8,849 nt of DNA from Rhodocyclaceae bacterium (GCA_016791085.1 JAEUNN010000463.1:1-8849), one strand, 5' to 3'. Positions 1-6,427 are shown, counted from the stretch's first letter. Translations and numbers: made by a program. Notes: generated by a model from the sequence alone, not told the origin.

Positions 1-1341
1 CTGTCCTTGTCCTGCGCCAGCACCGTGGTGCTGCTGAAAGCGCTGGAAGCGCGCGGCCAGCTCGACACCATGAACGGGCGCATCGCGGTCGGCTGGCTGG
101 TCGTGGAAGATTTGGCCACCGTGCTGGTGCTGGTGCTGCTGCCGCCCTTGGCGGGCGTGCTGGGCGGCAAGGGCGAAGCCGCGGACGGTTCCGAGCTGTG
201 GATCACCCTGGGCAAAACCTTGCTGCAGGTGTGCGGCTTCATCGCCATCATGCTGGTGGCCGGGCGCAAACTGTTGCCCTGGCTGCTCTGGCAGGTGTCG
301 CGCAGCGGCTCGCGCGAGCTATTCACCTTGTCCGTGGTGGCCGCGGCAATCGGCATCGCCTATGGCGCGGCCCACATATTCGCGGTGTCCTTCGCGCTCG
401 GCGCGTTTTTCGCGGGCATGGTGCTGCGCGAGTCGGAATTCAGCCACCGAGCGGCCGAACAGTCGCTGCCGCTGCGCGACGCGTTTTCGGTGCTGTTTTT
501 CGTGTCCGTGGGCATGCTGTTCGACCCCACGGTGTTGTGGGAACAGCCCATGCGCGTCGCCTTGGTGGTGGCCATCATTATCGTCGGCAAGTCCCTCGCG
601 GCGGCGCTCTTGGTGCTGGCGTTCCGCTACCCGTTCAACACTGCCCTCACGGTTGCCGCCAGCCTTGCGCAGATCGGCGAATTTTCGTTCATCCTGGCCG
701 GACTGGGCATGGCTCTGGATTTGCTGCCCAAAGAAGGCATGAGCCTGGTGCTGGCCGGCGCGCTCATATCCATCGCGGTCAATCCTTTCCTGTTCAGCAC
801 CATCGCGCCGCTGCGGCGCTGGCTGCTGGCGCGTTCCGTGCTGGCGCGCGGGCTGGAGCGGCGCCAGGATCCTTACGCCGAATTGCCCATGAGCACGGAA
901 CGCAAATACCTGGAAGGCCAGGTCGTGCTGGTCGGCTATGGGCGCGTCGGCCGCCGTATCGCCGAGGCGCTGGAGGCGCGCGGCATTCCTTACGTTGTGG
1001 CCGAACAGAACCGCGAAACCGTGGAAATGCTGCGCAGCCGCGGTATCGCGGCGGTATCCGGCAATGCCGCGGACCCCGAAGTGCTGGTGCAGGCGCATAT
1101 CGCGGATGCCGCGCTACTGGTGGTGGCGGCGCCGGACACCGTGAACGTGCATCCCATGGTCACGACCGCGCGCACGCTCAACCCGCGGATCGAAATCGTG
1201 CTGCGCACGCATGGCGAGGACGAGTCGGAAATGCTGCGCAAGCAGGCCCTGGGCAAGGTGTTTTTCGGCGAGGAAGAACTGGCGCGCGGCATGACGGCCT
1301 ATGTGCTGGAGCGTATGGCCCCCGCCGGCGGGCAGCATTGA
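1..1341 (+). CDS. ybaL: YbaL/Kef-type cation:proton antiporter with C-terminal RCK domain (5' truncated)
   Basis: Inner-membrane monovalent cation:proton antiporter of the CPA2 family, truncated at its 5' end by the window edge; the frame is open from base 1, so the TTG at 7 is not the real start. The visible 446 codons hold several hydrophobic helices. They begin with the family motif CASTVVLLKALEARG (codons 5-19) and VGWLVVEDLA (codons 30-39), whose acidic pair E36/D37 lies in a helix where this family carries its ion-site Asp. From about codon 305 a cytosolic TrkA-N/RCK nucleotide-binding domain follows, with a glycine-rich loop GYGRVG at codons 312-317 and the later stretch VSGNAADPEVL. 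E. coli YbaL is about 560 residues, so roughly 110 residues are missing. KefB and KefC share this architecture, but the sequence around VGWLVVEDLA and the short tail after the RCK domain resemble YbaL more. The family is certain; the symbol is a best guess. A strong hairpin follows the stop. Confidence 0.9.
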   Translation: MSLSCASTVVLLKALEARGQLDTMNGRIAVGWLVVEDLATVLVLVLLPPLAGVLGGKGEAADGSELWITLGKTLLQVCGFIAIMLVAGRKLLPWLLWQVSRSGSRELFTLSVVAAAIGIAYGAAHIFAVSFALGAFFAGMVLRESEFSHRAAEQSLPLRDAFSVLFFVSVGMLFDPTVLWEQPMRVALVVAIIIVGKSLAAALLVLAFRYPFNTALTVAASLAQIGEFSFILAGLGMALDLLPKEGMSLVLAGALISIAVNPFLFSTIAPLRRWLLARSVLARGLERRQDPYAELPMSTERKYLEGQVVLVGYGRVGRRIAEALEARGIPYVVAEQNRETVEMLRSRGIAAVSGNAADPEVLVQAHIADAALLVVAAPDTVNVHPMVTTARTLNPRIEIVLRTHGEDESEMLRKQALGKVFFGEEELARGMTAYVLERMAPAGGQH

Positions 1342-1408
1342 CGCGCAGCACGCCCCACGGCCCGGCGCCTCCCGCCCGCCTGCCGATGGCGGCGCGCCTG
1401 TGACGCTG

Positions 1409-1441
1409 CGGCGCCGCGCGGCGACGGAGCGCGCGGCGCCG
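1409..1441 (+). terminator. Perfect 12-bp G/C hairpin downstream of the antiporter gene
   Basis: The arms at 1409-1420 and 1430-1441 are exact reverse complements (CGGCGCCGCGCG and its complement) around a 9-base loop. It starts 68 bases after the antiporter stop and precedes the next gene. There is no T-run after it, so it is not a textbook intrinsic terminator, but the stem is very stable and its position fits a transcription end or a 3' mRNA-protecting structure. Confidence 0.5.
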
Positions 1442-1491
1442 GAGGGCTTGACAGCCTCTGCCATGGAGCGCGCCATCGGCGATACTTCATT

Positions 1492-1526
1492 GTTACCCGT
1501 TATCCGTTACCAGTTACCCGTTACCG
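1492..1526 (+). repeat. Five tandem copies of a 7-bp unit GTTAYCN upstream of the PQQ enzyme gene
   Basis: GTTAYCN starts at 1492, 1499, 1506, 1513 and 1520 without gaps. The seven-base units are GTTACCC, GTTATCC, GTTACCA, GTTACCC and GTTACCG. As a result the 11-mer GTTACCCGTTA occurs twice, 21 bp apart (two helical turns). The array ends 26 bp before the proposed GTG start at 1553. A TTGACA hexamer lies upstream at 1448-1453, but I see no -10 element at normal spacing from it. The array could be a cooperative operator, an iteron-like site, or a short-unit repeat that changes in number. The repeat itself is certain; its function is unknown. Confidence 0.85.
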
Positions 1527-1538
1527 TCCGGACCGGAC

Positions 1539-1544
1539 AGGAGG
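1539..1544 (+). promoter_or_regulatory. Shine-Dalgarno AGGAGG that decides the PQQ gene start
   Basis: A full AGGAGG ends 8 bases before GTG 1553 and only 2 bases before GTG 1547, so it selects 1553. An in-frame ATG at 1463 has no suitably spaced Shine-Dalgarno and would place the heptamer array inside the protein ahead of the signal peptide. Confidence 0.85.
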
Positions 1545-1552
1545 ATGTGATC

Positions 1553-3355
1553 GTGTATCGCCAGGCGCTACTTGCAGCGGCCATCGCGGCCGCCTGCGCC
1601 CTACCCGTTCGTGCCGCCCAGGTGGGCGACGCGCGCCTGCTTGCGGCGCAATCGGACAGGGCCAACTGGATGTCTTACGGGCGCGATTACGGCAATCAGC
1701 GCTATTCGCCGCTGGCCCGGATCAACCGCAACAACGTGGGCCGGCTCGCCCCGCGCTGGATCTATCAGACCGGCTTGCCGCAATCGTTTCAGGCCACGCC
1801 GCTGGTGGTGGATGGGGTCATGTATCTCGCCCTCCCCTACAACCACGTCGTCGCTCTGGACGCGGTCACGGGCCGCGAAATCTGGCGTTACGAACACCGC
1901 CGCAGCAGCACGAAAATGTGCTGCGGGCCGGCCAGCCGCGGCCTCGCGGTGGCCTACGGCAAAGTATTCATAGGCACCGTGGATGCGCGCCTCGTCGCAC
2001 TCGATGCCGCCAGCGGCAAGCCGGTATGGGACGTGCCGCTGGCCACCGATGCCGGACCGACCGAAACCGTCGATCAGCTCGATGCCGGCAGCAGCCTGAG
2101 AGGCAAGGCGGCCACCGGCACCACCGGCGTGGGGGTCAACATGGCGCCGCTGGTCGTGGACGGCAAGGTAATCCTGGGCATTACGGGTGTGGGCTACGGC
2201 CTGCACCTCGAAGCGCCTACCCCGAATGCGCCCCTGGGGGCGGTGGTCGGCTTTTCCGGCAGTTACGGGCGGCCGGGCTTTTACGCGGCCTTCGACGCGG
2301 CCAGCGGCAAACGTGTGTGGCAGTTCGATACCGTTCCGGCCAGCGGCTGGGAAGGCAAATTCACGCCGACCACGCCGGACGGCGTGCCGCTGCCGCGCGA
2401 CATCGCCAAAGAAATGGCCGATCTGCCCAAACACCCGGAGGCCGGCAAACATGGCGGCGGCTCCGCCTGGACCACGCCGGCCTATGATGCGGCCACGCGG
2501 CTGTTGTACGTGGGCATAGGCAATCCTTCGCCGCAAATGGACGACAGCACCCGCCCCGGCGACAACCTCTACACCGTGGCGCTGGCCGCACTGGATGTGG
2601 ATAGCGGCCAGCTCAAGTGGCATTACCAGCAGGTGCCGCACGATTTGTGGGGTTACGACGTGGCGAGCCCGCCGCTGTTGTTCGACCTGCCGTCCGCGCG
2701 CGGCAGCGTGCCGGCGCTGGGGCACGCTTCCAAACTGGGCTGGTTCTACGTGCATGACCGGCGCAACGGCGATCTGTTGTTCAAGTCGGAGGCCTACGTG
2801 CCGCAGGAAAACCTGTTCGCGCGGCCCAGCCCCGAAGGGGTGCGCGTCGCACCCGGCGCGGTGGGCGGCACGGGCTGGTCGCCCGCTGCCTACAACCCCG
2901 CCAACGGCCTCGCCTACGTGACGGGCGCGCACATACCGATGCGCTATACGGTGCAGGAACTGCCCGCCGGAGCGGACGGCAAAGCTTTGCGCTACACGGA
3001 ATTAAAGCCCCTGGACGAGCCCAACTGGGGCACCCTGAGCGCGATTTCCACGCGCGAAAAAGGCAAAATCCGCTGGCAGCACAAAACCGCCCAGCCTTTG
3101 GTCGGCGGCGTGCTGGCGACGGCGGGCGGACTGGTGTTCACGGGCGAAGGCGACGGCCACTTCGACGCCTTCGACGCCGACAGCGGCAAACTATTGTGGC
3201 AATTTCAATGCGGTGCGGGTGTGAATGCACCGCCCGTGACCTATGAAGTGAATGGCGTGCAATACGTCGCCGTGGCGGCGGGCGGAAATTCACTGTTCGG
3301 CTTCAAGGGCGGCGGCGCACTCATCGTGTTCGCGCTGCCCGGCACGCGCAAATAA
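1553..3355 (+). CDS. Secreted PQQ-type eight-bladed propeller dehydrogenase with an atypical active site
   Basis: A 600-residue periplasmic quinoprotein of the PQQ alcohol dehydrogenase superfamily, whose members oxidise alcohols or related compounds and pass electrons to a cytochrome c or quinone. The GTG start fits the AGGAGG 8 bases upstream. A Sec signal peptide (hydrophobic LLAAAIAAACA) probably ends at VRA|AQ, near residue 22. Blade motifs recur (ALDAASGKPVW, AFDAASGKRVW, ALDVDSGQLKW, AFDADSGKLLW). Conserved features are the vicinal cysteines C123-C124, PQQ-stacking W306 in GGGSAW, metal-ligand Asn N324 in GNPSP, and K394 in ASKLGWFYV. By eye alignment with MxaF/ExaA, three usual residues are replaced: the metal-ligand Glu is S237, the catalytic Asp of the W-D-Y-D motif is G367 (HDLWGYD, with D369 kept), and the PQQ-contact Asn is G441. 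There is no CxxCH, so no fused cytochrome c domain, and no electron acceptor or PQQ-biosynthesis gene nearby. The family is firm; substrate and activity are unknown. Confidence 0.88.
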   Translation: MYRQALLAAAIAAACALPVRAAQVGDARLLAAQSDRANWMSYGRDYGNQRYSPLARINRNNVGRLAPRWIYQTGLPQSFQATPLVVDGVMYLALPYNHVVALDAVTGREIWRYEHRRSSTKMCCGPASRGLAVAYGKVFIGTVDARLVALDAASGKPVWDVPLATDAGPTETVDQLDAGSSLRGKAATGTTGVGVNMAPLVVDGKVILGITGVGYGLHLEAPTPNAPLGAVVGFSGSYGRPGFYAAFDAASGKRVWQFDTVPASGWEGKFTPTTPDGVPLPRDIAKEMADLPKHPEAGKHGGGSAWTTPAYDAATRLLYVGIGNPSPQMDDSTRPGDNLYTVALAALDVDSGQLKWHYQQVPHDLWGYDVASPPLLFDLPSARGSVPALGHASKLGWFYVHDRRNGDLLFKSEAYVPQENLFARPSPEGVRVAPGAVGGTGWSPAAYNPANGLAYVTGAHIPMRYTVQELPAGADGKALRYTELKPLDEPNWGTLSAISTREKGKIRWQHKTAQPLVGGVLATAGGLVFTGEGDGHFDAFDADSGKLLWQFQCGAGVNAPPVTYEVNGVQYVAVAAGGNSLFGFKGGGALIVFALPGTRK

Positions 3356-3384
3356 GGCGCGCGCCGCAGCAGCCGGGCGTGGCC

Positions 3385-3418
3385 GGGCCGGCGCGCACGC
3401 ATGCTGCGCCGCCGGCCC
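3385..3418 (+). terminator. Hairpin after the PQQ gene
   Basis: A perfect 9-bp arm pair GGGCCGGCG (3385-3393) and CGCCGGCCC (3410-3418) extends inward by CGCA/TGCG (3394-3397 with 3405-3408) around a 7-base loop, with C3409 bulged. It starts 29 bases after the PQQ stop codon. No T-run follows. This is a probable transcription end for the PQQ gene, and being symmetric it could also act on the convergent minus-strand gene. Confidence 0.5.
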
Positions 3419-3456
3419 ATCGCAACATTGCAAGCGCACCGGCAACGAAGGCCGAT

Positions 3457-3479
3457 CAAGTCGCGCGGAGCGCGACTTG
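3457..3479. repeat. Inverted repeat CAAGTCGCG / CGCGACTTG
   Basis: Perfect 9-bp arms at 3457-3465 and 3471-3479 flank a 5-base loop (CGGAG) between two convergent genes. It has no U-tract on either strand. A bidirectional terminator-like structure or a dispersed repeat element are both possible. Confidence 0.5.
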
Positions 3480-3498
3480 GCGAACTGCGGCAGAGCAC

Positions 3499-3531
3499 GC
3501 GCCGGAGCGGGAATTTTTTCCTGTCCGGCGC
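3499..3531. repeat. Inverted repeat GCGCCGGA / TCCGGCGC with a T-run in the loop
   Basis: Perfect 8-bp arms at 3499-3506 and 3524-3531 enclose a 17-base loop that contains TTTTTT (3514-3519). It lies 15 bases beyond the stop of the minus-strand gene ending at 3546. The T-run sits inside the loop rather than after the stem, so ordinary intrinsic termination is doubtful. Confidence 0.4.
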
Positions 3532-3545
3532 TTGAAAATTGCGAC

Positions 3546-4019
3546 TTACGCGGCGCGCGTGGTGATGCCGTAACCCAGCGCAACGGTCACCAGGCTGTTG
3601 CCGCCGTCGTAGCCGGAGCCGCCGACATAGGCATTCACCCAGCCGTTGCGGTCCAGCATGCTGCGCGTATACACCAGCAGCGATTTCTGCAGCACCTCGT
3701 CGGCCGAAGCCACCGCGTAGCGGCCCGTACCGTGCGCCATCATGGCGTTGTTCCAGACGCCGCGGGAAGTGTCGCCGTGCGCATATTGACCCACCACGCG
3801 GTTGAAACTTGCGTCGCCGTAAGTTTCGCCGCCGGCAGCTATCAGCTGCGTGCCGTTGGCGTCGGGCAGGTAGGCGTTAGTCCATGCGCTGGTGGAGGCG
3901 GCCGCCGTGCCGGCCTGCGCGACGATCGCATCCAGCCTGGCGTCGCCGCTGGCGGCATGGGCACTCAAGGCCACGGCGGAAATCAGAATGGTCTGGGCGA
4001 TTTTGCTGAGCGTGTTCAT
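3546..4019 (-). CDS. Small secreted protein of unknown function with W-x-N-A repeats
   Basis: I do not recognise the family. The 157-residue product begins with a clear Sec signal peptide (MNTLSKIAQTILISAVALSA, then HA), probably cleaved after LSAHA at residue 22, so the mature protein of about 135 residues is periplasmic or released. It is rich in Gly, Ala, Asn, Tyr and Trp and has no Cys. Three W-x-N-A motifs occur: WTNAY at 46-50, WNNAM at 89-93 and WVNAY at 127-131. The first and third are each followed by a Gly/Asn-rich segment. The start at 4019 is set by AAGGAG (bases 4026-4031) 6 bases upstream; longer readings towards 4079 would bury the signal peptide. The gene converges with the PQQ gene and lies downstream of the MFS gene on the same strand, 203 bp away, probably with its own promoter. 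Coding status is well supported; no function is proposed. Confidence 0.8.
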   Translation of the reverse strand: MNTLSKIAQTILISAVALSAHAASGDARLDAIVAQAGTAAASTSAWTNAYLPDANGTQLIAAGGETYGDASFNRVVGQYAHGDTSRGVWNNAMMAHGTGRYAVASADEVLQKSLLVYTRSMLDRNGWVNAYVGGSGYDGGNSLVTVALGYGITTRAA

Positions 4020-4025
4020 GATGCA

Positions 4026-4031
4026 CTCCTT
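4026..4031 (-). promoter_or_regulatory. Shine-Dalgarno AAGGAG for the small secreted protein
   Basis: Read on the minus strand, AAGGAG stands 6 bases before the ATG at 4019-4017. This fixes the start directly ahead of the signal peptide. Confidence 0.8.
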
Positions 4032-4125
4032 GTTCGATCGGGTCTGATTGCGGCGTTTATCGCGCCGGCCTCGACGCATCGCCCGCTGTTAGTGGGCCGC
4101 TGTGTGTTCGTCGATGGTTCGCAGA

Positions 4126-4135
4126 TTACGCGTAA
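4126..4135. promoter_or_regulatory. Palindrome TTACGCGTAA upstream of the small secreted gene
   Basis: A perfect 10-bp palindrome lies about 107 bases before the ATG at 4019, in the 203-bp gap (4020-4222) between it and the MFS gene. It could be an operator half, but a single short palindrome may be chance. I see no convincing -35/-10 pair in this gap and no other gene in it. Confidence 0.25.
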
Positions 4136-4203
4136 CGTCGGGCGCATCAGAGCAATTGCCGGACAGCCGGTGTGTCCACTATTGGCGGTTTATCGAGGCC
4201 GGC

Positions 4204-4222
4204 GCGGCCGCGGCCCGGCCGC
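4204..4222 (-). terminator. Short G/C hairpin abutting the MFS stop codon
   Basis: The arms GCGGCCG (4204-4210) and CGGCCGC (4216-4222) form a perfect 7-bp stem with a 5-base loop directly after the TGA at 4225-4223. No U-tract follows on the minus strand. It may be the end of the LysR-MFS transcript. Confidence 0.35.
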
Positions 4223-5428
4223 TCAGCCGGCGGCGCGCCGGCGCGGCCACAGCACCCACAGCAGCCCGCAAACGCCCAGGCTGCCATAGGCGAGCCACCA
4301 GGCGCCGGCTTCGCCGCGCCCGCCGGCCAGATCGAGCAGGGCGCCGAACGCCAGCGGCGCGACAAATCCGGCGCCGAATCCCAGCACCGAATGCAGGGCC
4401 AGCGCGGCGCCGCGCATATGTGCCGGCGCGGTGGCGACCATGCCGGCCGTGAGCGCGGCGGAATCGCCCATTACCGCGATGTTGTGGGCCATCACCAGCA
4501 GCAGCGTAAGCCAGCCCGGGCCGCCCGCGGCGGCGCCTGCGGCCCAGCACAGCGCGCCCGAAACGATCATGCACGCGCCCACCCAGCGCATACGGCCGAC
4601 CTTGGCGGCCAGTTCGTTGCCCAGTATGCTGGCCGGCAGGCCGATCAGGTTGATGAGCGCCGCGGCGTCGGTCGGTGCAAGCGGGGCGGACTGCGCGGCG
4701 CCGGCCGCGAAGGTGAAAAACGCGACCATCCAGGAGCGCAGTCCGAACAGTTCCCAGCAATGCGCGGCATAGCCGAGCGCGACGCCCAGCACAGCCGGCT
4801 CGCGCAGCACCGGCCCCAGGCGTGGCCACAGTCCGCTGGTGGCGGCGCCGGGCGGCGTGAGCGGGCGCAGGCCGAACCACACCAGCGCGGCGCCGGCGAG
4901 CGGCCCCAGGCTCAATAGCGCGAAAGCCGGGGCCCAGCCCAGGCGGGCTTCCAGGGCGCCCATCAGCAGCAGCGAAACGCTGGTGCCGACGCCGAAGGTG
5001 GCGGTGTAAAAAGCGATCCGGCGCGGCATGCGCGGCCCGCTCAGACGATCGGTGAGCGCCTTGAGACCGGGCATATAGGTGCCCGCCAGCCCGGCGCCGA
5101 TCAGCGCCTGCAATGCCGCGGCGCTCCACACGCCGCGCGCCGCCAGCGCGAACAGCAGCAAACCGCCGGCTGCGATCAGACAGGACGCGACATATACGAG
5201 GCGCGCGTCCAGGCGGTCGGTAATGCCGGATAGAAATGGCACGGCCAGCATATAGCCGCAAAAATACGCGCCCCCGACCAGGCCGGCTTCGGCTGCGCTC
5301 ATGTGCCATATTTCGCTGAGCCGCGGCAGCGCTGCCGGGTAGGCGGCAAAGCCCGCCATGCTGGCCACTTCGGCCAGGCAAAGCAGGGCGACCAGACCCG
5401 TGGCGCGGGATTCGGACGTGTGTGACAG
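4223..5428 (-). CDS. MFS transporter, probably started at a CTG codon
   Basis: Major facilitator superfamily permease of the inner membrane, about 401 residues with roughly twelve hydrophobic segments. After TM1 and TM2 comes FLSGITDRLDARLVYVASCL, the usual cytoplasmic D-R-x-x-x-R loop between TM2 and TM3; a later TYMPGLKALTDR segment also fits the fold. The first ordinary start (GTG 5368) would begin at MASMAGFAAYPAALP and delete half of TM1. The frame upstream of it encodes SHTSESRATGLVALLCLAEV, a natural N-terminus and TM1, but contains no ATG, GTG or TTG as far back as the LysR stop. CTG at 5428-5426 lies 9 bases after GGAGG (5442-5438) and is the best start by context. A lost ATG or a one-base error near the start is the alternative. 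The gene follows LysR in the same orientation, 84 bp on, so it may be cotranscribed. The substrate cannot be told. Confidence 0.82.
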   Translation of the reverse strand: MSHTSESRATGLVALLCLAEVASMAGFAAYPAALPRLSEIWHMSAAEAGLVGGAYFCGYMLAVPFLSGITDRLDARLVYVASCLIAAGGLLLFALAARGVWSAAALQALIGAGLAGTYMPGLKALTDRLSGPRMPRRIAFYTATFGVGTSVSLLLMGALEARLGWAPAFALLSLGPLAGAALVWFGLRPLTPPGAATSGLWPRLGPVLREPAVLGVALGYAAHCWELFGLRSWMVAFFTFAAGAAQSAPLAPTDAAALINLIGLPASILGNELAAKVGRMRWVGACMIVSGALCWAAGAAAGGPGWLTLLLVMAHNIAVMGDSAALTAGMVATAPAHMRGAALALHSVLGFGAGFVAPLAFGALLDLAGGRGEAGAWWLAYGSLGVCGLLWVLWPRRRAAG

Positions 5429-5437
5429 CTTGGCATT

Positions 5438-5442
5438 CCTCC
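5438..5442 (-). promoter_or_regulatory. Shine-Dalgarno GGAGG before the MFS gene
   Basis: On the minus strand GGGAGGA leads directly into an ATG (5436-5434) only 1 base after GGAGG. That ATG is out of frame with the transporter and yields a frame ending at 5299. The in-frame CTG at 5428 stands at a normal 9-base distance. This site therefore decides the unusual start. Confidence 0.55.
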
Positions 5443-5481
5443 CGCCGCGATTATGTGCCGGAAGCGCGCGAAGGATGGTGC

Positions 5482-5496
5482 GCGGCCCGAGGCCGC
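5482..5496 (-). other. Small hairpin between LysR and MFS genes
   Basis: GCGGCC (5482-5487) and GGCCGC (5491-5496) pair perfectly around a 3-base loop, 16 bases after the LysR stop. It is short and lacks a U-tract, so it may only modulate read-through into the MFS gene or may be chance in G/C-rich DNA. Confidence 0.25.
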
Positions 5497-5512
5497 TACG
5501 CCGCGACGAAGC

Positions 5513-6427
5513 TCAGCGCGCCTGTTTCGCCGTGCGCGCCGCCGCGCCCAGCAGACGTTCGGCCATGGATTTGGCGAGCAGCGCAGCACTCGGCGTGGGG
5601 CGCACGTCCTGGCGGCTGCACAGGCCCAACACCAGGGGCGGCAGGGCCGGCTCGATGCGGATTTCGGTCATGCGCCCGACTGCGGCCGGCGAAGCCAGTA
5701 TCGGCGCCGATACCGGCATGACGGCGTCCGTGCGCGCCATCAGTTCGAACGCGAACGCAAACGACTCGCATTGCACGAAGCGGCGCGGGAAAGGTTTGCC
5801 GGCGCTGGCGAATATCTGTTCCACCAGGCTGCCGGTGCCCTGCGGGTTTAGACCCAGCCAGCACAGGTCCGCCAGCGTGTCTATGGATTTGGCGTGGCGC
5901 GCCGGGTGGTCGGTGCGGCAGGCGATGGTCATGCGATCGCGGTATAGCGGGCGGAAGCGCAAGCCCGCGCCGGCCGTCAGACGGGTTTTTTGCGCGATGG
6001 CGAAGTCCAGGGTTTCGTCGCGCACCATAGGCACCAGCACCGACGGCGGCCCCTCCACCACGCGCATGCGCACCAGCGGATGCTGCTCCAGAAATTCCGC
6101 CAGCGCATCGGCCGCAAACGGTATGGCGGTCGGCGACAAGCCCACCGACACCATGCCGCCACCTGGCGCCGACAGCGCGGCCAGTTCTTCTTCGGCCTTG
6201 CGGATTTCCGCCTGTATGGCCCGCGCACGCGCCGCAAACGCGCGCCCCATGGGCGTGAGCGCGATGCCGCGTGTGCTGCGGCGGATCAGTTCCACGCCCA
6301 GTTCTTCTTCCAGCTGGCGCAGGCTTTTGGTCAGCGCCGGATGCGTCACGCCCTGCAGGCGCGCCGCCGCACGTATGCTTCCGGCATCGACGATGGCGAG
6401 AAAATCGCGCACTTGATTGAAGCGCAT
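5513..6427 (-). CDS. LysR-family transcriptional regulator
   Basis: A cytoplasmic DNA-binding regulator of 304 residues, the normal LysR length. The N-terminal winged helix-turn-helix (about residues 1-60) reads MRFNQVRDFLAIVDAGSIRA, then the recognition region with THPALTKSLRQLEEELG and the wing RRSTRGIALTPMG. A linker helix rich in Ala/Glu/Arg follows, and from about residue 92 a substrate-binding domain of two alpha/beta lobes (MVSVGLSPTAIP..., later RTDHPA). Members usually bind a small pathway ligand and control a divergent target while repressing themselves. Here the divergent target is the Bug receptor gene, whose start is 97 bp away, and the MFS gene lies downstream in the same direction. 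No Shine-Dalgarno precedes the ATG; instead a perfect 10-bp tandem repeat abuts it. The ligand is unknown. Confidence 0.95.
   Translation of the reverse strand: MRFNQVRDFLAIVDAGSIRAAARLQGVTHPALTKSLRQLEEELGVELIRRSTRGIALTPMGRAFAARARAIQAEIRKAEEELAALSAPGGGMVSVGLSPTAIPFAADALAEFLEQHPLVRMRVVEGPPSVLVPMVRDETLDFAIAQKTRLTAGAGLRFRPLYRDRMTIACRTDHPARHAKSIDTLADLCWLGLNPQGTGSLVEQIFASAGKPFPRRFVQCESFAFAFELMARTDAVMPVSAPILASPAAVGRMTEIRIEPALPPLVLGLCSRQDVRPTPSAALLAKSMAERLLGAAARTAKQAR

Noticed and set aside
198..1403. Plus-strand open frame of 401 codons overlapping the antiporter
   Set aside because: Arg/His/Ala-rich translation without hydrophobic segments or motifs; the overlapping frame encodes a clear Kef-type transporter.
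1492..1526. CRISPR-like array
   Set aside because: Units are 7 bp and contiguous, with no spacers and no cas genes.
1301..1552. N-terminal extension of the PQQ protein to 1301 or to ATG 1463
   Set aside because: It would put about 30-84 residues before an obvious signal peptide and overlap the hairpin and heptamer array; AGGAGG is spaced for GTG 1553.
1585..1620. Lipoprotein signal (Cys within the PQQ signal peptide)
   Set aside because: The Cys follows AAA without a good lipobox leucine, and a standard cleavage site VRA|AQ follows it.
1601..2932. Minus-strand open frame of 443 codons opposite the PQQ gene
   Set aside because: Antisense shadow of a well-supported quinoprotein; its translation is Arg/His/Gly-rich with no recognisable domain, as expected in G/C-rich DNA.
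3252..4289. Plus-strand open frame of 345 codons across the PQQ 3' end and the small secreted gene
   Set aside because: Runs antisense to a gene with a signal peptide and Shine-Dalgarno, crosses an intergenic hairpin cluster, and has no domain or start signal.
4179..5381. Minus-strand open frame of 400 codons overlapping the MFS gene
   Set aside because: Arg-rich shadow in another frame; the MFS frame has the membrane helices and loop motifs.
5358..6416. Plus-strand open frame of 352 codons opposite LysR
   Set aside because: Antisense shadow; Ser/Arg/Ala-rich with no domain, while the opposite strand encodes a full-length LysR protein.
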